Positions 39,867-46,319 of a DNA stretch of 46,319 nt are shown here, one piece after another. The notes below the pieces were generated by a model. That model saw only the letters and a list, made by a program, of their open reading frames with translations. It made no database searches and was not told the origin of the DNA. Position 1 is the first letter of the stretch. The number at the start of each line of letters is the position of its first letter. The stretch covers positions 1 through 46,319 of the forward strand of contig JANPIX010000025.1 of the NCBI GenBank assembly GCA_031425195.1, given 5' to 3'. The position numbers and the translations under genes are program-made. The DNA comes from JANPIX01 sp031425195. GTDB lineage: Bacteria > Pseudomonadota > Alphaproteobacteria > Rhodobacterales > Rhodobacteraceae.

Positions 39867-40676
39867 CTAGCCATGGCTGGGGGGTGAAGACAAGTGCCCG
39901 ATGCGGTGCAGAAAGCCCATCACAAGACCCGCATATTCGGCGGGTGCCTCGACGAACGGCAGATGCCCCGGCCCGCGCATCAGGTGAAACTGGCTGCCTG
40001 TCACAAGGTCTGCTGTCTCGCGCACAAGATCAGCTGGCGTGACGGCGTCGTTGTTGCTGGCAATCGCCAGTGTGGGCAGTGTCAGACCGGCTGTCGGTGT
40101 ATAGAAATCGGCATGGGCCAGCGCGGCGGCACAGCCGGCGTAGCCTTCGACGTCGCAGGCAAGAAGCCTTTCGCGCCACTGCCGGGCCGCGCCCAAGGCG
40201 AGGAAAGTCCGGGAAAACAGCCCCGCCATTCGGGCATCGATGTCATGGCCCATGCCATGCGCGCGGACGCTGTCTTGCCGGGCCTGCCAGTGGGTGGCGT
40301 GTCCGATCCTTGCCGCCGTATTCGACAGGACAAGGCCGCGGATCTGATCAAGCCGTTTGACCGCCAGCCCCTGTGCCACAAGGCCGCCCATTCCCGGCCC
40401 GACGCATACGGCGTCCTTCACGCCAAGATGGTCAAGCAGCCGTTCCGTATCCCGCACAAGACCACCCATCGTGTAAGGTGCGGGTGGAACGTCGGACTTT
40501 CCATGGCCGCGGTGGTCATGCCGGATAATGCGCAGGGCGGGGTCAAGATCGGTGATCACGGCATCCCAGACAGTGAGATCGAAGCCCAGCGGATGCAGCA
40601 GAATCAGGGGCGGGCCTGACCTTGTCCCCGTCTCCTCATAATGCAGGCGCAGGTCGGGCAGGAACGCCGTGGGCAT
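39867..40676 (-). CDS. Alpha/beta-hydrolase resembling 3-oxoadipate enol-lactonase but lacking the nucleophilic serine
   Basis: The 269-residue protein has the alpha/beta-hydrolase layout of PcaD: LILLHPLGFDLTVWD with the oxyanion strand, RHDHRGHGKSD, and the elbow region near residue 95. The elbow reads VGPGMGG (92-98), so Gly95 replaces the Ser of the usual G-x-S-x-G-G. The codon is GGA, two changes from the nearest AGC/AGT serine codons. The catalytic Asp210 (SNNDAVTP) and His238 (GPGHLPFVEAP) remain. It may be inactive, or have a different chemistry. The ATG overlaps the dehydratase stop (TGATG), so they form an operon. No other protocatechuate-pathway genes are nearby. Confidence 0.85.
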   Translation of the reverse strand: MPTAFLPDLRLHYEETGTRSGPPLILLHPLGFDLTVWDAVITDLDPALRIIRHDHRGHGKSDVPPAPYTMGGLVRDTERLLDHLGVKDAVCVGPGMGGLVAQGLAVKRLDQIRGLVLSNTAARIGHATHWQARQDSVRAHGMGHDIDARMAGLFSRTFLALGAARQWRERLLACDVEGYAGCAAALAHADFYTPTAGLTLPTLAIASNNDAVTPADLVRETADLVTGSQFHLMRGPGHLPFVEAPAEYAGLVMGFLHRIGHLSSPPSHG

Positions 40677-41650
40677 CAGGCAAATCGGTGCAGGCAGGCG
40701 ATGAACAGGTCGCGGTCGACATTGCCGCCCGATGCAATCGCGATCACCGTGTCGGTGGTGAAGTCATCCGGCAGGAACAGGGCTGCTGCAAGCGCCGCAG
40801 CGCCCCCCGGTTCCAGCACGATCCGCAGGTGGCGGTAGGCCAGCGCAATCGCCTCCAGCGCCTGATCGTCGGTGATGATGAGGCCCGGCCCGGCCAGGGC
40901 CTGCATGATCGGGAAAGTCATGACACCGGGGGACGGGGCCAGCATCGAATCGCAGATTGATCCGGTGGTTGCGGCGTTCCGTTCGATCTGTCCGGAAATC
41001 AGGCTGCGGGCGGTGTCATCAAAGCCCACGGGTTCCACTGTCCGCATCCGGAGGGCCGGGGCACGCGAGTGCAATGCCAGCGCCACGCCCGCCGCCAGCC
41101 CGCCGCCGGAACAGCAGGCCAGAACATCGGCCTGATGCACCCCGGCCTCGACCGCCTGTTCGGCAATCTCCAGCCCGACAGTGCCTTGCCCCGCGATCAC
41201 CGCTTCGTGGTCAAAGGGCGGGATCAGGGTCAGGCCGCGTTCCTTGGCAAGGCTTGCGGCCATGGCGTCGCGGTTGTCGCGGCCCCGGTCATACAGGATC
41301 ACTTCGGCCCCAAAAGCGCGGGTGTTGGCGATCTTGACCGGGGGCGCGTCGGCGGGCATCAGGATGACGGCGGGCACGTCGTGGGCCTGTGCGGCACAGG
41401 CGAGTCCCTGCGCGTGGTTGCCGCTGGAAAACGCGATCACGCCTTGCGCCCGTTCGTCATGGCCCAGCGACGTGATGGCCGACCAGCCGCCGCGAAACTT
41501 GAACGATCCGGTGCGCTGCAGATTTTCCGCCTTGATCAGGATACGGCGGCCCGCAATCGCGTCAAGCGCAGGGGACGACAGCAAGGGAGTTCGCAGGACA
41601 TGCCCTGACAGACGTGCTGCGGCCGCTTCGATCTGGCTGATGTCGGTCAT
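40676..41650 (-). CDS. PLP-dependent threonine/serine (or hydroxyaspartate) dehydratase
   Basis: The 324-residue fold-type II PLP enzyme has the Schiff-base Lys51 in TGSFKFRGGW, the substrate loop SSGNHAQGLA, the phosphate loop CSGGGLAAGVA, and the C-terminal IASGGNVD. Its length and lack of a regulatory C-terminal domain match catabolic threonine dehydratase, serine racemase or threo-3-hydroxyaspartate ammonia-lyase rather than biosynthetic IlvA. Its stop overlaps the start of the hydrolase gene downstream. The start at 41650 has only a weak ribosome-binding site. Confidence 0.92.
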   Translation of the reverse strand: MTDISQIEAAAARLSGHVLRTPLLSSPALDAIAGRRILIKAENLQRTGSFKFRGGWSAITSLGHDERAQGVIAFSSGNHAQGLACAAQAHDVPAVILMPADAPPVKIANTRAFGAEVILYDRGRDNRDAMAASLAKERGLTLIPPFDHEAVIAGQGTVGLEIAEQAVEAGVHQADVLACCSGGGLAAGVALALHSRAPALRMRTVEPVGFDDTARSLISGQIERNAATTGSICDSMLAPSPGVMTFPIMQALAGPGLIITDDQALEAIALAYRHLRIVLEPGGAAALAAALFLPDDFTTDTVIAIASGGNVDRDLFIACLHRFA

Positions 41651-41713
41651 GGGGGGGCTTTCGCAAAAGGTTCGCTTGGTTCTAGGCCGAAGTGACGCGG
41701 GATTGAAGTGTGT

Positions 41714-42559
41714 TCAGACAGCATCCGCCTTGCAGGCCGAAATCCACAGCCGGATGGCATTCACGCTTTCGGGTTCGTCGAGAAACGGGATATGCGCCCT
41801 GTCCGGCACTTCGGCGAAGATCAAGTCGGGCCGCCGTCGGCGCATTTCGGTGGCCGTGGCGACGGACAACAGGTCGGAGTTCGCCCCCCGGATCAGCGCG
41901 AGCGGCAGGCCCTTGCAGGCGTCAAACAGCGGCCAGAGATCTGCGGCGGGCGCGTTCAGGGCGGCGACGAAGCCGTCCCGCAGGGCCGGATCATAGCGGA
42001 TGCGAAGGCCTGACTGGGCTTCAGTATAAAGATGCTGCGCTTCGGTCAGCCAGCGTTCGGCGGGGACATTGGCAAAGCCGGGGCTGGCTATGGCCGGCAT
42101 CGCCGCGGCCAGTGCGGCCCAGGTTTTTGCAGACGGATTGCGGCCGACATGGTCCATGATGCGGATCAGACCATCGCGTTCCAGCACCGGGCCGATATCG
42201 TTCAGGCACAGGCCCGTCACCCGAGTCTTGGCGGTTGCCGCAAGGAACATGCCGATCAGACCGCCGCGTGACGTTCCAAGGATCGCCGCACGGGGGACAC
42301 CAAGGTGATCGAGCAGCGCCACGGCATCCGCAGCCTCTTGCGGGATCGTATAAGTGGCAGGCCCGGTGTGTTCGCTGTTGCCACGACCCCGGTAATCCAT
42401 GCGGATCAGACGGCAGGGGGGCAGATGCGGGCGAAGATAGTCAAAATCCGCCATCGTCCGCGTCAGGCCCGCCAGCGCAAGGACGGGCAGGCCCGCCCCT
42501 TCGTCACGAAAGGCAAGGCGGGTACCATCTGGGGCGGTGAAGTGGTCAAGGTCTGTCAT
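41714..42559 (-). CDS. Alpha/beta-hydrolase with intact catalytic residues
   Basis: The 281-residue protein has the oxyanion strand LPVLALAGLTRTMADFDYL, MDYRGRGNSE, nucleophile Ser97 in LGTSRGGLIG and a catalytic His in VPDRAHIPFLDEP. It is a soluble esterase/hydrolase-type enzyme of unknown substrate. An in-frame extension to 42715 runs through the 5' end of the divergent ABC transporter gene and is not supported. The real start is ATG 42559 by family alignment. It lies upstream of, and on the same strand as, the dehydratase-hydrolase pair. Confidence 0.9.
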   Translation of the reverse strand: MTDLDHFTAPDGTRLAFRDEGAGLPVLALAGLTRTMADFDYLRPHLPPCRLIRMDYRGRGNSEHTGPATYTIPQEAADAVALLDHLGVPRAAILGTSRGGLIGMFLAATAKTRVTGLCLNDIGPVLERDGLIRIMDHVGRNPSAKTWAALAAAMPAIASPGFANVPAERWLTEAQHLYTEAQSGLRIRYDPALRDGFVAALNAPAADLWPLFDACKGLPLALIRGANSDLLSVATATEMRRRRPDLIFAEVPDRAHIPFLDEPESVNAIRLWISACKADAV

Positions 42560-42713
42560 GGCGCGGTGAAGGGGTCCGTGGTGGCTGGGCAAATCCGCGT
42601 CAAGCGTGGCACAGGGCCGCGGCCCGCGAAAGGCCCGTTTGGCGCTTCCTGCTTGCTCCGGCAGCCCAGCCTGCCTAAATGCGCGCCATAATGACAAGGC
42701 GGACAGGCACCCC

Positions 42714-44498
42714 ATGACCCAATCCCCCGACCCCCAGCAGGACCGCCCGTCGTCGCGTCGCGTGGGGGCATTGCGCGGATTGATGCCTTTTATCCTGCCC
42801 TATCGGGGCACCGTCATCATGGCCGGACTGGCCCTTGTGCTGACGGCGGGGGTCAGTCTGATCCTGCCCTTGGCGGCACGCCGGGTGATTGACGGGTTCT
42901 CGGCCGGGAACGCCGCCCTTCTGGACCAGTATTTCGGCGCGGCCATCGTGATCGCGGCGCTTTTGGCGTTGGGCACCGGGCTGCGATACTATCTTGTCAC
43001 CCGGTTGGGGGAACGGGTCGTCGCTGACATCCGCAAGGCCCTGTTCGACCGGATGCTGGGCATGAGCCCCGCGTTTTTCGAACGGATCATGACGGGCGAG
43101 GTGTTGTCGCGCCTGACCACGGATACCACGTTGATCCTGTCGGTGATCGGGTCCAGCGTCAGCGTCGCCCTGCGCAACATCCTGATCCTGATTGGCGGGC
43201 TTGGGTTTTTGCTGCTGACCTCGGCCAAACTGACCGGGCTTGTCCTGTTGATCGTGCCTGCCATCATTGTTCCGATCGTGGTTCTGGGTCGCAAGCTGCG
43301 CAGGCTTAGCCGTGAAAATCAGGACTGGATTGCCGCCGGGTCGGGGAATGCGTCCGAAGCGCTGTTGTCGGTGCAGGCGGTGCAGAGTTTCACCCACGAG
43401 CGCCGGTCGCGCGGGGCATTTAACGGGCTGACCGAAAAGTCGTTTGAATCGGCAAAGACACGCATCGGCACACGGGCGGCAATGACCGTGATCGTCATTT
43501 TCCTGACATTTGCGGGGATTGTCTGTGTGTTGTGGATCGGCGCGCGGGATGTGCGCGGCGGCGTCATGTCGGCGGGTGAACTGGTGCAATTCGTGATCTA
43601 TGCGATCATGGTGGCGGGTTCGGTGGGTGCCCTGTCGGAAATCTGGGGCGAATTGCAACGCGCAGCGGGGGCGACGGAGCGGCTTGTCGAACTGCTGACC
43701 GTTGCGGACACGGTGATCGATCCAGCCCGGCCTGTGGCCCTGCCACGCCCGGTGAAAGGGGCGATAGCGTTTGAGGGGGTGGTTTTTGCCTATCCCGCGC
43801 GGCCCGGTGTTTCAGCCCTGAACGGTGTTGATCTTGTGGTGCGCCCCGGTGAAACAGTGGCCCTTGTCGGCCCGTCGGGGGCAGGCAAGACGACGATCCT
43901 GCAGCTTTTGTTGCGGTTTTACGATCCTCAAGGCGGACGGATCACTGTCGACGGCATGGACCTGCGCGATCTGGCGCGGGAAGATTTCCGCAGTGCCATG
44001 GCGCTTGTGCCGCAGGACCCGGTGATCTTTGCCGCCTCGGCGCGTGAAAACATCCGGTTCGGGAGGCCCGATGCCAGTGATGCCGATATCGAACAGGCCG
44101 CGATGGCGGCGGCGGCGCATGATTTCCTGACAGCCCTTCCCGATGGGTATGACACCTATGTCGGCGAACGCGGAGTCATGTTGTCAGGCGGGCAAAAGCA
44201 GCGCATCGCGATTGCGCGCGCCATTCTGCGCGACGCGCCGATCCTGTTGCTGGACGAGGCGACAAGTGCGCTTGACGCCGAAAGCGAACGGGCGGTGCAG
44301 TCGGCGGTGGACCAGTTGGCCAAGGGGCGCACGACGCTGGTGGTGGCGCACAGGCTTGCCACTGTCAAACGTGCGGACCGGATTGTCGTGTTTGATCACG
44401 GGCAGATCGTCGCCACCGGCACGCATGATGCGCTTGTCGCGGAAGGGGGGCTTTATGCCCGCCTTGCCCGTCTGCAGTTCACCGATGGTCAGGCCTGA
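42714..44498 (+). CDS. ABC exporter half-transporter (membrane plus ATPase domains fused)
   Basis: The 594-residue protein has six membrane segments in the N-terminal ~320 residues and a C-terminal ATPase. The ATPase has Walker A GPSGAGKTT, signature LSGGQKQR, Walker B ILLLDEATSALD and the switch His in VVAHRL. The family is MsbA/lipid- or multidrug-type type IV exporter, which works as a homodimer. The substrate is not readable. ATG 42714 is chosen because the preceding frame to 42606 overlaps the divergent hydrolase promoter region. GGACAGG lies upstream. Confidence 0.95.
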   Translation: MTQSPDPQQDRPSSRRVGALRGLMPFILPYRGTVIMAGLALVLTAGVSLILPLAARRVIDGFSAGNAALLDQYFGAAIVIAALLALGTGLRYYLVTRLGERVVADIRKALFDRMLGMSPAFFERIMTGEVLSRLTTDTTLILSVIGSSVSVALRNILILIGGLGFLLLTSAKLTGLVLLIVPAIIVPIVVLGRKLRRLSRENQDWIAAGSGNASEALLSVQAVQSFTHERRSRGAFNGLTEKSFESAKTRIGTRAAMTVIVIFLTFAGIVCVLWIGARDVRGGVMSAGELVQFVIYAIMVAGSVGALSEIWGELQRAAGATERLVELLTVADTVIDPARPVALPRPVKGAIAFEGVVFAYPARPGVSALNGVDLVVRPGETVALVGPSGAGKTTILQLLLRFYDPQGGRITVDGMDLRDLAREDFRSAMALVPQDPVIFAASARENIRFGRPDASDADIEQAAMAAAAHDFLTALPDGYDTYVGERGVMLSGGQKQRIAIARAILRDAPILLLDEATSALDAESERAVQSAVDQLAKGRTTLVVAHRLATVKRADRIVVFDHGQIVATGTHDALVAEGGLYARLARLQFTDGQA

Positions 44499-44602
44499 CC
44501 ATAACCGACCTTGCGGCAACGGCAGAATCCACCCATCTTGGACGGAAGCGGGAAAGGCACTGAAGTGACAGGTGCCGCCCGAAACGGACTTTGGGGGAAC
44601 AC

Positions 44603-46228
44603 ATGGCATCATTTGCGTCGGCAGCCGACAAAGCGGCGATGGAGGCGGAAATGCCATGGCCGGAACGCGGTGCCGCCCTGGCGATCTATCCGTTTCTGAC
44701 CACTGCAAAAGACAAGCACGGTTCGCGGGCGGCCATATCGTTTCAGCTTACCTCCGGCCCGAACGACCGGGCCGAAACCCTAAGCTGGGTGCAGTTCCAC
44801 GCGCATGTCAGCCAAGCCGCCAACCTGTTTCGCAGCCTTGGCATCGGAGAGCGCGATGTGGTTGCCTATGCCATGCCGAACAGTCTTGAAACAGCGGTGG
44901 CATTGTTGGGCGGCGCTGTGGCGGGGATCGTCAACCCGTTGAACCCGATGCTGGAAGCGGACCAGATGGCCGCGATCCTGCGCGAGACGAAGGCCAAGGT
45001 TCTGGTGACGCTCAAGGCGTTTCCAAAAACCGATCTGGCGCAGCGTGTGGCGCAGGCGGTGGCGCTTGCGCCTAATATCCAGACTGTTCTGGAGGTTGAT
45101 CTGGCGCGGTATCTGCCCGTGCCGCGCCGTTGGCTGGTGCCCTTTGTGCGGCCTGCAAACAAGGTTGACCATCAGGCCCGGATTCTGAACTTTGTCCGGG
45201 AATATCGCAGGCAGCCCACGGACCTTACGTTTGACGCGCCGGATGTGGACAGGGTTTGCGCCTATTTCCACACCGGCGGCACAACGGGCATGCCGAAAGT
45301 GGCACAGCACCGGTCGGCGGGCCTGATCTATAACGGTTGGGTCGGACATCGCCTTATCTTCCGCGAAACCGATGCTGTGATCTGCCCGCTGCCGATGTTT
45401 CATGTCATGGCCGCCTATCCCGCACTGATGTCGATCATCGCAAGCGGCGGCCATCTAATCTTTCCGACGCCTGCCGGCTATCGCGGCGAAGGGGTGCTTG
45501 ATAACTTCTGGCAACTGATCGAGCGTTGGGGGGGCACTTACATTATCACTGTGCCCACCGCCCTTTCCGCGCTGATGCAACGCAAGATGAATGCCGATAT
45601 ATCCACGCTGCGGGGGGCGTTTTCCGGGTCGGCCCCACTGCCCGCCGAACTTTACAACCGCTTTCGTGCCGCCACCGGGATTGAGGTGATCGAAGGCTAT
45701 GGGCTGACCGAGGCCACCTGCCTTGTCGCCTGCAACCCGCCCGAGGGGGAAAAGAAGATCGGGTCCGTCGGTCTGCCCATGCCCTACACGCAGGTGCGTA
45801 TCCTGCATCTGGATGGCGAAGGTCAGGTTCTGCGCGATTGCGGAACCGACGAGGTGGGCGAGATTTGCGTGTCCAGCCCCGGTGTTGTTCCCGGTGCGAC
45901 ATATACCGAAGCCGAGAAGAACAAGGGGCTGCATGTGGACGGCGGGTTTTTGCGAACCGGCGATCTGGGGCGGCTGGATCAGGACGGGTATCTGTTCATC
46001 ACGGGCCGCGCCAAGGATCTGATCATTCGCGGCGGCCATAACATCGATCCGGCGGTGATCGAGGATGCGATGATGTCGCATCCCTCGGTGGCAATGGCCG
46101 GGGCGGTGGGTCAGCCCGTTTTGTGCTTCCGCAAAAACCAAGCCAACACCCGCCCTGCCCAGGTCGCAGGGCGGGCAGCCTGCCGTCCTATTCGGCCGCG
46201 TGACGCCGCGGTTTCAGCATATCCTTGA
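44603..46228 (+). CDS. Acyl-CoA synthetase (AMP-binding), C-terminal domain lost; probable pseudogene
   Basis: The first ~506 residues follow the AMP-forming acyl-CoA synthetase family: the phosphate loop YFHTGGTTGMPKVAQH, PLPMFHVMAAYP, EGYGLTEATCLV, and the hinge with RTGDLGRLDQDGYLFITGRAKD, LIIRGGHNIDPAVIEDAM. After SVAMAGAVGQP (about 46119) homology stops abruptly. The next 36 residues are unrelated, come from the uvrA terminator and uvrA antisense, and end at 46228. The missing ~100-residue C-terminal domain carries the conserved Lys for adenylation. The protein is therefore probably not an active synthetase. GGGGGAACAC precedes ATG 44603. It follows the ABC exporter by about 100 bases. 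Confidence 0.85.
   Translation: MASFASAADKAAMEAEMPWPERGAALAIYPFLTTAKDKHGSRAAISFQLTSGPNDRAETLSWVQFHAHVSQAANLFRSLGIGERDVVAYAMPNSLETAVALLGGAVAGIVNPLNPMLEADQMAAILRETKAKVLVTLKAFPKTDLAQRVAQAVALAPNIQTVLEVDLARYLPVPRRWLVPFVRPANKVDHQARILNFVREYRRQPTDLTFDAPDVDRVCAYFHTGGTTGMPKVAQHRSAGLIYNGWVGHRLIFRETDAVICPLPMFHVMAAYPALMSIIASGGHLIFPTPAGYRGEGVLDNFWQLIERWGGTYIITVPTALSALMQRKMNADISTLRGAFSGSAPLPAELYNRFRAATGIEVIEGYGLTEATCLVACNPPEGEKKIGSVGLPMPYTQVRILHLDGEGQVLRDCGTDEVGEICVSSPGVVPGATYTEAEKNKGLHVDGGFLRTGDLGRLDQDGYLFITGRAKDLIIRGGHNIDPAVIEDAMMSHPSVAMAGAVGQPVLCFRKNQANTRPAQVAGRAACRPIRPRDAAVSAYP
46149..46175 (-). terminator. Intrinsic terminator of uvrA
   Basis: CCCGCCCTGC (46149-46158) pairs perfectly with GCAGGGCGGG (46166-46175) around a 7-base loop. 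On the minus strand the hairpin is followed by TGTTGGCTTGGTTTTTG, so the T run is displaced by about 10 bases. It lies 12 bases after the uvrA stop. Confidence 0.65.
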
Positions 46229-46319
46229 GGTAGCGCCCGGTATGGCTGCCCTCGACCAGGGCAATTGCCTCGGGCGTGCCGGTAGCAAGGATCAGGCCGC
46301 CACCGTCGCCACCCTCGGG
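46188..46319 (-). CDS. uvrA: UvrA excinuclease subunit, C-terminal end only (cut by window edge)
   Basis: The 43 residues visible contain PEGGDGGGLILATGTPEAIA and HTGRYLKDMLKPRRHAAE, the normal C-terminus of UvrA (GPEGGxGGG...HTGxYL). UvrA is the damage-recognition ATPase of nucleotide excision repair. The gene runs in from beyond base 46319 and stops with TAG at 46190-46188. The end of the truncated acyl-CoA synthetase overlaps it on the other strand. Confidence 0.92.
   Translation of the reverse strand, partial: PEGGDGGGLILATGTPEAIALVEGSHTGRYLKDMLKPRRHAAE

Overview
The window is high-GC chromosomal DNA with dense, often overlapping genes and no phage, plasmid, transposase or CRISPR signature. 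Gene content (GcrA, an EcfG/NepR/PhyR general stress module, the order infA-maf-RNase E/G-yacG-tRNA-Phe, RTX-type secreted protein, COQ8-like ABC1 kinase) points to an alphaproteobacterium, most likely a marine Rhodobacterales (Roseobacter-type). That placement is inferred from protein families, not from a search.

Region 1 (1-9.1 kb) is a general stress response (GSR) island. phyR (response regulator/anti-anti-sigma) diverges from nepR (anti-sigma), ecfG (ECF sigma factor) and a membrane HisKA_2-type histidine kinase. The phyR/nepR gap holds two face-to-face EcfG-type promoters (GGAAC-N17-CGTT on each strand) that form one palindrome. Further GGAAC-N16-CGTT promoters precede csbD and a small secreted protein, and one points antisense into a Crp/Fnr gene. 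A PRC-barrel protein with an 18-residue Thr/Ala repeat linker, a phospholipase D-like enzyme, a pseudo-receiver and a small membrane protein fill out the island.

Region 2 (9.1-16.7 kb) is sensory and redox-related: a BLUF blue-light protein, an OmpR-type regulator, a PAS/GAF hybrid histidine kinase, then a DUF393-ABC1 kinase-photolyase-like operon.

Region 3 (16.7-19.3 kb) is the housekeeping string infA-maf-RNase E/G-yacG, with ATGA stop/start overlaps, followed by tRNA-Phe(GAA). Behind the tRNA lie an AT-rich palindrome and an orphan ORF.

Region 4 (20-34.2 kb) holds a DMT transporter, an SRPBCC protein, a secreted SH3-like protein, metG, an RTX protein with N-terminal beta repeats, an AT-rich orphan gene coupled to rimO, an AsmA protein, gcrA and argD-argF.

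Region 5 (34.2-46.3 kb) is accessory metabolism and transport: hemerythrin, DUF1993, a frameshifted methyltransferase, two MFS transporters, an enolase-superfamily enzyme, two alpha/beta hydrolases (one lacking the nucleophilic serine), a PLP dehydratase, an ABC exporter and an acyl-CoA synthetase whose C-terminal domain is missing where it meets the end of uvrA.

The best candidates for something new are the EcfG-type promoter set (including the antisense one), the FNR-like cysteine regulator with a non-FNR recognition helix, and the several proteins that keep their fold but lack catalytic residues.
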